A stretch of DNA of 25,627 nt from JBGRPZ01 sp041725955. GTDB lineage: Bacteria > Bacteroidota > Bacteroidia > Bacteroidales > JBGRPZ01. The stretch covers positions 1-25,627 of the forward strand of contig JBGRQE010000052.1 of NCBI GenBank assembly GCA_041725955.1, written 5' to 3'. Position 1 is the stretch's first letter. Every line of letters starts with the position of its first letter. A model generated the notes under the pieces. It made no database searches and was not told the DNA's origin. It saw nothing but the letters and a program-made list of their open reading frames with translations. A program made the translations under genes and the position numbers. Shown one piece after another: positions 8,199 to 16,196 of this stretch.

Positions 8199-9112
8199 TT
8201 GAGAGATTTCAGATACTCAATGATTTCATCTATTTCTTTTTCACTGATTTGTCCTTTGTAAGAAATCATAAGATTGGGTTGGTATCCTTCGGGAATGTCT
8301 GCATTTGGTTCATAAATAGATTTAACTATATATTCTTTGTCTACTGTTGCAGTTCTTTTATTGCCATCTGTAGTAACTACTTGTTGGCTGTTCCAAAGGT
8401 TTTTTAATGTTGGACCAACTATTTTTGAACCATCTCTGGAATGGCAAGAAAAACATCCATGTTTTGTAAGTATAGCCTCACCAGCAGAAGCTGTTCCTTC
8501 TTCGGGTGCAGCAGTCGAATTATACCATTTTTTGTAGTTGTCCATACTTACCACTTTTACTTTGGTTAGCATATTGGCATGTTGCAATCCGCAATATTCA
8601 GCACAAAGTATGTCATATTCGCCAATTTCGTCAGATTGAAACCACATATAGTTATTTACACCTGGCACAACATCTTCCTTTATTCTAAAGGCGGGAATAA
8701 ATAAACTATGAAGAACATCTGGGGAATATAAATCGAGTTTTACAGGGAAATTAACGGGAATTACTAAAAAAGGGCTGGTTTTTCCATTATCGTATTCAAA
8801 ACTCCACGACCACATCCTTCCTGTGGCCTTAACTGGAATTGCATTGTCGGGAACATTACGCATAGGTTTATAGCCTGCCCATCCAAAATAGAACATAACC
8901 AATACTAAAATTGTAGGAACAGCTATCCATGTAATTTCTAATGAAGCCTTTTCTTTAACATCCTTTGCTTTAGGATGTCTCTTTTTATTGTATTTCACTA
9001 CAAAGTAAATCATAGTAGTAGTAAGCCCTACCAAAAATACAATTGATATCCCTAGAATAATATAAAAGCTTAAATCTACTCCATAATTGAAGCCTTGTCT
9101 TAGTGTATTCAT
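8195..9112 (-). CDS. coxB: Cytochrome c oxidase subunit II fused to cytochrome c (caa3-type)
   Basis: This 305-residue subunit carries the CuA electron-entry site and a covalently fused heme c domain, the hallmark of caa3 oxidases. Two N-terminal transmembrane helices (about 15-40 and 60-80) precede a cupredoxin domain with the full CuA ligand set: H135, C170, C174, H178 and M181 (CAEYCGLQHANM), with E172 as the backbone ligand residue. After a linker, a class I cytochrome c domain has CFSCH (C220, C223, H224) and a Met ligand in LMISYK. It accepts electrons at the periplasmic face and passes them to heme a in CoxA. It follows the subunit IV gene by 3 bp and overlaps ctaB by 4 bp. The start MNTLRQGFNYG fits the helix layout. 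Confidence 0.95.
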   Translation of the reverse strand: MNTLRQGFNYGVDLSFYIILGISIVFLVGLTTTMIYFVVKYNKKRHPKAKDVKEKASLEITWIAVPTILVLVMFYFGWAGYKPMRNVPDNAIPVKATGRMWSWSFEYDNGKTSPFLVIPVNFPVKLDLYSPDVLHSLFIPAFRIKEDVVPGVNNYMWFQSDEIGEYDILCAEYCGLQHANMLTKVKVVSMDNYKKWYNSTAAPEEGTASAGEAILTKHGCFSCHSRDGSKIVGPTLKNLWNSQQVVTTDGNKRTATVDKEYIVKSIYEPNADIPEGYQPNLMISYKGQISEKEIDEIIEYLKSLK

Positions 9113-9115
9113 ACC

Positions 9116-9403
9116 TTAGAGTCTATGTATATAGTCAACAAATGTTAGAATAATGAATGAGAGAAATATCATCAATACCAATACCAGAAATACGGCTAAG
9201 ATTTTATTATCAAACTTTAGATGCATAAAATAAACAGCTACTAAGATCGCTTTGATTGTGGCAATCGTAAGTGCTATAGCTACTGTAAGTGCAGCAAAGT
9301 CGAATTCTGTTATGGTAACTGTTATAGCAGTAAAGATTAGTAAAACTGCCCATACCCATAAGTTTCCGGAATATGAGCTTGTATGTGCGTTTGATTTATC
9401 CAT
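9116..9403 (-). CDS. coxD: Cytochrome c oxidase small subunit IV
   Basis: This 95-residue membrane protein lies between coxC and coxB with 11-bp and 3-bp gaps. Three hydrophobic helices are visible: about 15-33 (LWVWAVLLIFTAITVTI), 38-58 (ALTVAIALTIATIKAILVAVYF) and 68-90. The F-M-H-L-K-F segment after the second helix is typical of the prokaryotic CyoD/CtaF-like subunit IV family. It carries no redox cofactor and probably stabilises the oxidase or assists assembly. The identification rests on length, topology, the FMHLKF motif and operon position together. Confidence 0.85.
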   Translation of the reverse strand: MDKSNAHTSSYSGNLWVWAVLLIFTAITVTITEFDFAALTVAIALTIATIKAILVAVYFMHLKFDNKILAVFLVLVLMIFLSFIILTFVDYIHRL

Positions 9404-9414
9404 TATCTTTTGGC

Positions 9415-10041
9415 TTAGTGAATAAGATATAGCAGTGGAAATAGAAAAATCCAGATCAAATCGACCAAATGCCAGTATAGTCCAGCATTTTCATGAATTG
9501 CATAATTATCGTGAGTTACACGTCCTTTTTTTATGTACACTATAATGAAACCTAAAAAAACACCACCTATTAGTACGTGCAAACCATGGAGGGCAGTCAT
9601 AAAGAAATATAGCAAATTAAATAATTGTTCCCCTGGAGGTAGGGTAAGAAAGTAATCTCCTCCTGGAAATAAACCTATATCTATTTTATGTTGGTACTCA
9701 AAATACTTATTTATTAAAAAGTATAGAGCGAAAACTATGGTAAGAGCAATAAAGAAAATAGCTGTTTTCTTATGGTTGCGAGATATGGCTGTAATAGATA
9801 ATGCTACTGTTAGTGAACTTGTAATAAGAGCAACCGTATTAAGGATTCCTATAAAAGTGTTGAGTTCTAAACTTGCAGCAGCAAATGCATCTGGGTTCAT
9901 ATAGCGGTAAATAGAATAAACCAGAAATAGTCCACCAAACAGCAAGAGCTCTGTAAACAGAAATAGCCACATGCCCATCTTTGAGGCTTCATCATCACGA
10001 TGTTGGTGAAGTGGTATATTTTGAGTGATCTCTTTTTCCAT
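9415..10041 (-). CDS. coxC: Cytochrome c oxidase subunit III
   Basis: This 208-residue integral membrane subunit without cofactors stabilises subunit I and its proton uptake. About five transmembrane helices are visible, beginning with the family signature KMGMWLFLFTELLLFGGLFLVYS and including YFFMTALHGLHVLIGGVFLGF and the C-terminal LYWHLVDLIWIFLFPLLYLI; the H-x-L-H and W-H-x-V-D-x-I-W motifs are diagnostic of subunit III. The length matches the shorter five-helix form found with caa3 and bo3-type oxidases, lacking the first two helices of the mitochondrial-type protein. Its start is 2 bp after the coxA stop, so it is co-transcribed and probably translationally coupled. Confidence 0.95.
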   Translation of the reverse strand: MEKEITQNIPLHQHRDDEASKMGMWLFLFTELLLFGGLFLVYSIYRYMNPDAFAAASLELNTFIGILNTVALITSSLTVALSITAISRNHKKTAIFFIALTIVFALYFLINKYFEYQHKIDIGLFPGGDYFLTLPPGEQLFNLLYFFMTALHGLHVLIGGVFLGFIIVYIKKGRVTHDNYAIHENAGLYWHLVDLIWIFLFPLLYLIH

Positions 10042-10043
10042 AT

Positions 10044-11660
10044 TTAAATTTCTTTTTGATATTCGTATGGACTTTCTGTTACTGTTGGGATTTCTTCAAA
10101 ATTATAAAGCGTAGGAGGGGATGCTGTTTGCCATTCAAGACTTCTTCCTTTCCATGGGTTTCTTGGAGCAGGTTTTCCTTTTCTTGCTCCCTGAATTAGA
10201 TTATACAACATCATGATTATGCCAACAATCAAAATCCATGAGCCAATAGTAGAGAGCAGGTTTGGAATATGGAAATTTGGCAGATAGTCGTAATATCTTC
10301 GTGGCATTCCCATGATTCCCACAACAAGCATTGGGAAATAGAGTAGGTTGAAGCCTACAAATAAAACCCAAAAAGCACGAGCAGCTCTTTTTATATTATA
10401 CATTCTACCATACATCTTAGGAAGCCAGTAGTGCATACCTGCAAAGAATGCAAAACCTGTACCTCCAAACATTACATAATGAAAGTGACCGACAATAAAA
10501 TAAGTGTCGTGAATATGAACATCTGCAGCAAGAGCACCATTTACCAAACCCGTTAATCCTCCAATCATAAATAAAAATATAAATCCCAAGGTGTATAGTA
10601 AAGGAGGTTTTAAATCGATAGAACCACCATAAAGGGTGGCTAACCAGTTAAATACTTTTATGGCACTAGGGATGGCAACAATAAAAGTAAGAATTGAGAA
10701 TAGAATTACGGCGGGTCCACTCATTCCACTAGTAAACATATGGTGCCCCCAAACAAAATAACCTACAAAGGCAATGGCTAATGATGAATATACAATGGCT
10801 TTATATCCAAATATTTTACGCCTTGCAAAGGTGGGTATAATTTCAGTTACCACTCCCATTGCAGGCAATATCATTACATAGACTGCCGGATGCGAGTAGA
10901 TCCAGAATAAATGCTGATATAAAATAGGATCGCCCCCAAGGGCAGGATCAAATAAACCTACTCCTAGTGTTCTTTCTGCTATAATCATTAGTAAAGTAAT
11001 TCCAATAATTGGAGTAGCCAATAATTGTATCCATGCAGTGGCATAGAGCGACCATGCAAAAAGAGGCATTTTAAACCACGACATTCCCGGAGCACGCATT
11101 CGGTGAATGGTTACAAGGAAGTTAAGACCTGTTAAGATTGAAGAGAACCCCAAAACAAATGCTGCAAAAACAGCCAAGGTAACATTGGTGGTTGTTTTTA
11201 CACTATATGGGGCATAAAAAGTCCAACCCGTATCAGGAGGACCATCACCTAACACCAATGTTAGTAATGCCATTATTGCACCAACCACATAAATCCACCA
11301 CGACAATATATTCAATTTAGGGAAGGCAACATCGGGAGCGCCAATAATCATGGGTAATATAAAGTTACCTAAAACAGCAGGTATTCCGGGAATAATAAAC
11401 AAGAATATCATTATTACCCCATGAAGGGTAAAAAGGCTGTTGTAGATTCTGGGTCCAACAATATCTTTTCCTGGAGAAATAAGTTCCAGACGCATCAAAA
11501 AGCCTAAAACTACGGCAACAAGAAAAAATATACCCAGACTATAGAGATATAAAATACCAATTCGCTTGTGATCGGTAGAAAAAATCCAAGCAAATATACC
11601 TCTTTTCCCTGCCTTGTCTTGCAAATAACTTAATGGTGCTTTTTCTGCTTTTGAATCCAT
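10044..11660 (-). CDS. coxA: Cytochrome c oxidase subunit I (heme-copper oxidase, A2-like)
   Basis: This 538-residue, 12-helix catalytic subunit reduces O2 to water and pumps protons. All metal ligands are visible: H80 and H394 for the low-spin heme, H392 for heme a3, and H257, H306 and H307 for CuB, with Y261 forming the His-Tyr cross-link pair. The segment at about 254-262 reads IYSHPAVYV. The Glu of A1-type enzymes (HPEVY) is absent and the YSHP motif replaces it, which places the protein with A2-type oxidases such as the Rhodothermus caa3 enzyme. The N-terminus (FAWIFSTDHKRIGILY) and the C-terminal LEWQTASPPTLYNFEEIP are normal for the family. It is 12 bp downstream of the SCO gene and 2 bp upstream of coxC. 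Confidence 0.97.
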   Translation of the reverse strand: MDSKAEKAPLSYLQDKAGKRGIFAWIFSTDHKRIGILYLYSLGIFFLVAVVLGFLMRLELISPGKDIVGPRIYNSLFTLHGVIMIFLFIIPGIPAVLGNFILPMIIGAPDVAFPKLNILSWWIYVVGAIMALLTLVLGDGPPDTGWTFYAPYSVKTTTNVTLAVFAAFVLGFSSILTGLNFLVTIHRMRAPGMSWFKMPLFAWSLYATAWIQLLATPIIGITLLMIIAERTLGVGLFDPALGGDPILYQHLFWIYSHPAVYVMILPAMGVVTEIIPTFARRKIFGYKAIVYSSLAIAFVGYFVWGHHMFTSGMSGPAVILFSILTFIVAIPSAIKVFNWLATLYGGSIDLKPPLLYTLGFIFLFMIGGLTGLVNGALAADVHIHDTYFIVGHFHYVMFGGTGFAFFAGMHYWLPKMYGRMYNIKRAARAFWVLFVGFNLLYFPMLVVGIMGMPRRYYDYLPNFHIPNLLSTIGSWILIVGIIMMLYNLIQGARKGKPAPRNPWKGRSLEWQTASPPTLYNFEEIPTVTESPYEYQKEI

Positions 11661-11672
11661 AGAGTAGTTTAG

Positions 11673-12458
11673 TTAAGCGTTTGGGATTTTTGTTTTTTTC
11701 TTTTTTCCTAAGAATAATATGAGAAGAGTAATTATGGCTATAATAAGAATTATAATTCCTGCAATTCTTGTTATATTAAATACATACCTTTTTCCTTCGG
11801 GGTCGTAGGAAAAGCAAAATTCTAATACCCGGTTTATGGTTGGACTACTGTTTCCTTTTGCTGCTTCTACTACAGACATTTTAACATCAAAGGGAAGAAA
11901 ATAAGTACCATTTAAGTATCGTGTGATTTTTCCTTTTGGGCTTATTGCAATTAAAGTTGCAGTATGAATAAAATCGTCTCCTTGCGGAATATATTTAAAT
12001 CCGGTAGCATTTGTAATTTTATCTATGTTTTCCTGGTTTCCAGTAAGCCAAATCCAGTGATTTACATCCTTTTTATGTTTTAGGCTATGTACATAATTTT
12101 CTTTTTTTTGTCTGCCTAGTTCCGGAGTGTCTTTGGGATTGAAACTGATGGTAATAACCTGATAATCTTTGCCTAGTTTCATATCCGATTTGTCAATAAC
12201 ATCACTGATGCCATTTAGCAGCGGGTTACAAATTCCTGGGCAACTGAAATATACGAATGACAAGAGGGTGGGTTTGTTTATAAGACTGTCTAATACAACT
12301 TCTTGTCCGTTTAAATCGGTAAACACTAAGTTCTGAGGAATATATTCATCGAGATGTTCGTAGATACCAAGTTCACCATCATTTACTTCCTGAACTTGAG
12401 CAGAGAGAAAGGATGGAATAAGTAGTAATATAAATAATAGGAAAGTATATTTTTTCAT
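11673..12458 (-). CDS. SCO family copper chaperone/thioredoxin-like protein for CuA assembly
   Basis: This 261-residue membrane-tethered SCO1/SenC-type protein delivers copper to the CuA site of CoxB or keeps its cysteines reduced. A signal peptide (about 1-20, cleavage near SAQVQ) precedes a thioredoxin-fold domain with the copper-binding C73-P-G-I-C77 motif and the conserved His at about 165 (DDFIHTATL). The segments FVYFSCPGICNP and VITISFNPKDTPE are SCO signatures. A C-terminal transmembrane helix (about 229-250, IAGIIILIIAIITLLILFL) followed by KKKK anchors it, unlike the N-terminal anchor of classic SCO1. Its place directly before coxA (12 bp) supports the role. The gap of about 54 bp from the upstream cytochrome gene is ordinary. 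Confidence 0.93.
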   Translation of the reverse strand: MKKYTFLLFILLLIPSFLSAQVQEVNDGELGIYEHLDEYIPQNLVFTDLNGQEVVLDSLINKPTLLSFVYFSCPGICNPLLNGISDVIDKSDMKLGKDYQVITISFNPKDTPELGRQKKENYVHSLKHKKDVNHWIWLTGNQENIDKITNATGFKYIPQGDDFIHTATLIAISPKGKITRYLNGTYFLPFDVKMSVVEAAKGNSSPTINRVLEFCFSYDPEGKRYVFNITRIAGIIILIIAIITLLILFLGKKKKTKIPNA

Positions 12459-12512
12459 AGCTCTTACCTTTGGTAAATTGCTCTAGCGTGAGTTTCTGAA
12501 ATTTAACAATAG

Positions 12513-13517
12513 CTAAATGTCTTTTGTTTTGTTTGCTGATCTGATTTTGAAAAGGTTATAGACGACATATGCAAGAAAACTCCATATAACAAGGACTACT
12601 ATAGAATAGGTTAAGACTAGCCACCATGGAGTATATCTATTTACAGCCCAAAGTGATCTTTTTTCAAGAATATTTATAGCTACAGTAGGATCTCCCCATG
12701 TAACAATTTTACTATCTTCAATTTTTCCATATTCTTCTTGGTCAATCACCCTTGCTATTAAGTGCAGGGAGCCTATAGAATCGCCTGGAATATTGCCAGG
12801 GAAAATAGCCTGTATTTTTCCTTCTGCATTGCTAAAAAGTTCATCTTCAAAAAGGGGAAGTTGTCCAAAGTATCTTTGCACATAAAACTGAACTTCTATA
12901 TTTTCGAGCGGCATTCCATTTAGATCTTCCAGATAGGCATAAATTCCCTTAGTTTGATTATTGGTAGTTAAGGTGATTTTAGCCTGAGGTGGTGTTGAAT
13001 AAGTTGCAATGGGTTGATCTAGAGTTGATTTTTCCAGCTCTGCAGTTTTTGTTTGTTGAGGTTTGACTTGAGGTTGAGGTTTTGTTGTAATGGTTTTTAC
13101 TGTTGTTTTAGTTTCTTGTTTCTTATTTCCCAGAGAAAGGATAAAGTTTATAATATTCCACCGATCAGTTTCCTGAATTACGGCTTTAAAGCTGGGCATA
13201 GCTCCTTTTCCGTTAGTTATACGGTAAAATATTTCTCCTGGAGTTTGACTCTGTACTGTAGGGTCGAGCATATCCGTTGGATGAGGTTGCAGGTTTATGC
13301 CATTGTTTTTTCCTGGGTCACCATGACAACTTTTACAATTGGTCTGATACAGTTTTTTTCCTGCATTAATACTATTGTTTGTTGATTCTACAGGGTTTTT
13401 CACCTTTTTACTGGCTTCAGGAACCTCCCAATCATTTTGTGCATTGGAATTCAGGGTGCATAAAACCATCAAACATACAGTAAGCCAAATAAAATATATT
13501 TTTCTATTTGTGTTCAT
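12513..13517 (-). CDS. Membrane-anchored monoheme cytochrome c with beta-sandwich extension
   Basis: This 334-residue protein is counted from the ATG at 13517 (MNTNRKIYF), which begins a normal signal peptide. A longer reading from 13544 would add nine residues and overlap the NrfD gene. Parts in order: signal peptide (to about residue 27), a class I cytochrome c domain with CKSCHG and an axial Met in GAMPSF (about 50-130), a Gln/Lys/Pro/Thr linker (about 135-175), a beta-rich domain of about 110 residues with YAYLEDLNGMPLENIEVQFY and NAEGKIQAIFPG resembling an Ig-like or carboxypeptidase-regulatory-like fold, then one C-terminal transmembrane helix (about 300-325). It sits between the NrfD-like subunit and SCO genes, so it probably receives electrons from the Fe-S/NrfD module, like ActE in alternative complex III. 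The beta domain's role is unknown. Confidence 0.82.
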   Translation of the reverse strand: MNTNRKIYFIWLTVCLMVLCTLNSNAQNDWEVPEASKKVKNPVESTNNSINAGKKLYQTNCKSCHGDPGKNNGINLQPHPTDMLDPTVQSQTPGEIFYRITNGKGAMPSFKAVIQETDRWNIINFILSLGNKKQETKTTVKTITTKPQPQVKPQQTKTAELEKSTLDQPIATYSTPPQAKITLTTNNQTKGIYAYLEDLNGMPLENIEVQFYVQRYFGQLPLFEDELFSNAEGKIQAIFPGNIPGDSIGSLHLIARVIDQEEYGKIEDSKIVTWGDPTVAINILEKRSLWAVNRYTPWWLVLTYSIVVLVIWSFLAYVVYNLFKIRSANKTKDI

Positions 13518-13527
13518 AATGTTTTGT

Positions 13528-14961
13528 TTAGGAGGGATTATCATTATCAGATGGATTCTTAAGATCTTTGGCTTTCTTTAGAGCATTTATTATGAGTTGA
13601 AACTTTTGACCTTTCTTTATGTAAATTTCTTCTTTTGGATCTGCATTTTCATATTCCTTAGTAATTTCCCAAATAGGAATAATTGGGAATATTTTGGATA
13701 GAAGTGTAATAATAAGGAAAGTAATACCAAAGGCTCCAAGAGTTATTAGGATTTCATAAACAGTAGGGAAGTAGTGATGAAAGTTTTCAGGAACATTTTG
13801 TATTGGGCGGTGAGGATGAAACATTGTTGGAATCAGAATTAAATATCTTTTAAGCCATGCACCTACCAGAACAAAAATAGAGATAATGGTAATGGGTATG
13901 GGCTTGCGCATTCTTTTGAATAATAATAGAATTATAGGTAGTATTAGCCCAAGGATTTGAGTGGGCCAAAAGAACCATGCAAATTTTCCGGAAAACAGAC
14001 CCAAAAGGTGTGCTTTATCAAGTGTTTCCATTTTATAAGCAGGAACCAGGTATTCATTTATATTAAAGTATAAATATACTAGGGCAACAAGTACCAAAAG
14101 TTTCCCCATATGATTAAAGTGAGTTTTGCTTATAATCTCCTTCAGCTTATAGTTATTACGGAAGAAAAACATTGCAATAATCACTGCAGCTACACCTGCA
14201 ACAAAAGCTCCACTAACAAAGTAAGGACCAAAGTTTGTAGAATTCCATCCCACTCGCAAGCTGCTTGCAAATAGCCATGAAGTTACTGTATGAATAGCCA
14301 ATGCAACAGGAATAATTAATATAAGCAGTATTCTTAGGTTCTTAAATAATAATTTATATTGTTTTGGATTTCCAATCCATCTAAATGATAGAGCTTTGTA
14401 AATAGCTCTTTGCCATTTAGGAACATTTTGTAACTTCTTATAGCAAAGTGCAGCATCTGGAATAAGGGGAAGAAGGTAGAGCAACAAAGAAATAATTATA
14501 TAAGTAGTAATTACGGTTACATCCCAGAATATAGGCGATTGTATTCTGCCATATAAGAACAGATAAGGAAAACGATCGGGACGTCCCATATCTGTTATAA
14601 TTATAATTCCAGCAACCATTATAAAGCCAATTGCAATAATTTCGGCGATTCTACTCACGGCAGTAATCCATTTGATTTTTAGTAAACCCATAACGGCACT
14701 AATCAGCATTCCAACAAGACTAACCGCCACAAAGAATACAAAATTCGATATATATATTCCCCATGAGATATAATCGCGCATGGCTGTTACTTCCAGACCT
14801 CTGGTTAGCTGAATAAAATAGGCATATGCGGCAACAGCAAGGATAATAAACAGAATTACTCCCCATATTCTTAAGCCTTTATGATGCGTGATAGGGCGTA
14901 ATATTTTGTCTTGAATTTGTTGTTGCTTTTTATTTAATTCCTCAGAGGCTTGATGATTCAT
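13528..14961 (-). CDS. NrfD/PsrC-type quinol-binding membrane subunit (ActC-like)
   Basis: This 477-residue polytopic protein has about ten transmembrane helices. Family signatures include WGIYISNFVFFVAVSLVGMLISAV in the second helix region and HTVTSWLFASSLRVGWNSTNFGPYFVSGAFVAG in the middle, closest in my reading to the ActC/ActF NrfD-type subunits of alternative complex III. The charged GRPDR segment after IIIITDM is characteristic. NrfD proteins bind (mena)quinol near the periplasmic face and pass electrons to the partner Fe-S protein, encoded 41 bp upstream. The cytochrome c gene follows 10 bp downstream. No second NrfD gene, pentaheme ActA or molybdopterin-like ActB domain is encoded nearby, so the complex would be smaller than canonical alternative complex III. 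The family is clear; the exact complex is inferred. Confidence 0.88.
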   Translation of the reverse strand: MNHQASEELNKKQQQIQDKILRPITHHKGLRIWGVILFIILAVAAYAYFIQLTRGLEVTAMRDYISWGIYISNFVFFVAVSLVGMLISAVMGLLKIKWITAVSRIAEIIAIGFIMVAGIIIITDMGRPDRFPYLFLYGRIQSPIFWDVTVITTYIIISLLLYLLPLIPDAALCYKKLQNVPKWQRAIYKALSFRWIGNPKQYKLLFKNLRILLILIIPVALAIHTVTSWLFASSLRVGWNSTNFGPYFVSGAFVAGVAAVIIAMFFFRNNYKLKEIISKTHFNHMGKLLVLVALVYLYFNINEYLVPAYKMETLDKAHLLGLFSGKFAWFFWPTQILGLILPIILLLFKRMRKPIPITIISIFVLVGAWLKRYLILIPTMFHPHRPIQNVPENFHHYFPTVYEILITLGAFGITFLIITLLSKIFPIIPIWEITKEYENADPKEEIYIKKGQKFQLIINALKKAKDLKNPSDNDNPS

Positions 14962-15002
14962 TTCTATGTTTTTTTGAGGTTTTGTAGTGGATATTATTAT
15001 GA

Positions 15003-15983
15003 TTAGCTTGAGTGGGTAGGAGAGTCAGTATCTTCGGTATAGTTATATGGAAATATTCTGTCTTTTGCAGGAAGATAATAGACATTGGGTTCTGTTCCCA
15101 ATTCAGGAAGATCGGTATAGCCGCCTTTGTCTTTGATTAGGCTACTAAATCTTGTGGTTTCTTTGGTAGTTCCATTGGTAACAGTATCCTCCAGTTTGTC
15201 GCCAAACCAGTATACGCCGTTGGGGCATGCCGAAACGCAATAAGGTAGTTTTCCTTCGCGGAGTCTGTCGGCACTAAATAAACATTTGGAGATGGTTCCT
15301 TTTTTTTGAGGAACGTTTAATTCAACATCATAGGGAATCTCTTCTATGGCATATTTTTCTGCTTCTTTAGGTTCATACCAATTAAATGTTCTTGCAGAGT
15401 ATGGGCATGCGGCAATACAAATTCTGCATCCAATACATCGATCATTATCGATAAGTACTATGCCATCCTGTCGTTTGAAAGTAGAATTAACGGGGCATAC
15501 TTTCACACATGGAGGATTGTCGCAGTGGTAGCAAGGTTTAGGCATAAAATGAGGAGCGGTATCTTTTGCCGTTTGGATTCTCAAAACATTAATATGATGT
15601 TGTTCAGGTCTGAGTTCATGTGCTTTTTGACATGCGGCCATACATTGACGTGCATTTCGGCATCTGGAAAGATCGATAACCATTACCCATTTCCTGTTAT
15701 TCAGACCTTCACGTCCACGTTTTTGCAGATACTCTTTATAGGCCTTGGTTGACATAGGTCGGAGTTTCTCTTCAGAAACTTCTTTTAATTCTCCTTCGGC
15801 AGTAAAAAGCTTAGTTCTTGAGGCATGTTTCTTTTTCAGAAATTCTTCTTTTTTATGTTGATATTTTATTCCTTCAACAATAGCAGAACCTCCTGCAATG
15901 ACACCAATACCTATTGCAAGACCTTTTTTTATAAAATTACGCCTGGAGTTTTTTTGAGGATTGTTGGCTTCTTCCTTTTTCAT
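15003..15983 (-). CDS. Tat-exported 4Fe-4S ferredoxin-like subunit with altered cysteine motifs
   Basis: This 326-residue periplasmic electron-transfer subunit of the DmsB/NrfC/ActB-C type is the first gene of the operon. A perfect twin-arginine signal (S-R-R-N-F-I-K, R14-R15) precedes a hydrophobic h-region, so it is exported folded. Four Cys motifs follow. Motif II is complete (C151, C154, C159, C163) and motif III is complete (C183, C186, C189, C193). Motif I is C108, A111, C114, C118, with Ala where the second Cys should be. Motif IV is C234, S237, C249, C253, with Ser where the second Cys should be. By analogy with four-cluster ferredoxins, motifs I and IV share two clusters, each of which would have three Cys ligands, so [3Fe-4S] or changed clusters are possible. 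It probably accepts electrons from the NrfD-like partner. Confidence 0.88.
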   Translation of the reverse strand: MKKEEANNPQKNSRRNFIKKGLAIGIGVIAGGSAIVEGIKYQHKKEEFLKKKHASRTKLFTAEGELKEVSEEKLRPMSTKAYKEYLQKRGREGLNNRKWVMVIDLSRCRNARQCMAACQKAHELRPEQHHINVLRIQTAKDTAPHFMPKPCYHCDNPPCVKVCPVNSTFKRQDGIVLIDNDRCIGCRICIAACPYSARTFNWYEPKEAEKYAIEEIPYDVELNVPQKKGTISKCLFSADRLREGKLPYCVSACPNGVYWFGDKLEDTVTNGTTKETTRFSSLIKDKGGYTDLPELGTEPNVYYLPAKDRIFPYNYTEDTDSPTHSS

Positions 15984-16059
15984 TAATGATAATTGATATT
16001 CAGTTTTCTTGGAGGCAATATTTTAGATACTGAGTTTTGGTTGCTTATCTAGCTTTATC

Positions 16060-16067
16060 CAAATATA
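16060..16067 (-). promoter_or_regulatory. Candidate -7 promoter box of the respiratory operon
   Basis: The minus strand reads TATATTTG, a full match to TAnnTTTG, 76 bp upstream of the ATG of the first operon gene. No clear TTTG is at -33. Nothing else between 15984 and the terminator at 16141 resembles a promoter, and no terminator-like hairpin interrupts the operon downstream. Confidence 0.5.
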
Positions 16068-16140
16068 CTAAAAATGAAAAGAATATGAATTGTTTTTAGA
16101 TAAAAAGTATTGGAGGAGTGATTGTTATAGGGAAGGAGGG

Positions 16141-16182
16141 ATATAAATACCGTAATAAAATAAATTACCACGGTATTTATAT
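16141..16182. terminator. Terminator after the second T9SS protein gene
   Basis: A perfect 13-bp stem ATATAAATACCGT (16141-16153) / ACGGTATTTATAT (16170-16182) has a 16-nt loop. It lies 14 bp past the stop of the minus-strand T9SS gene and separates it from the respiratory operon promoter. The stem is AT-rich, and the U-tract on the minus strand is weak. Confidence 0.65.
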
Positions 16183-16196
16183 TTGAATTAATATCA

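Noticed and set aside
13003..15983. Fe-S/NrfD pair read as a DMSO or polysulfide reductase
   Set aside because: No molybdopterin catalytic subunit is encoded, and the genes run straight into cytochrome c and oxidase genes.
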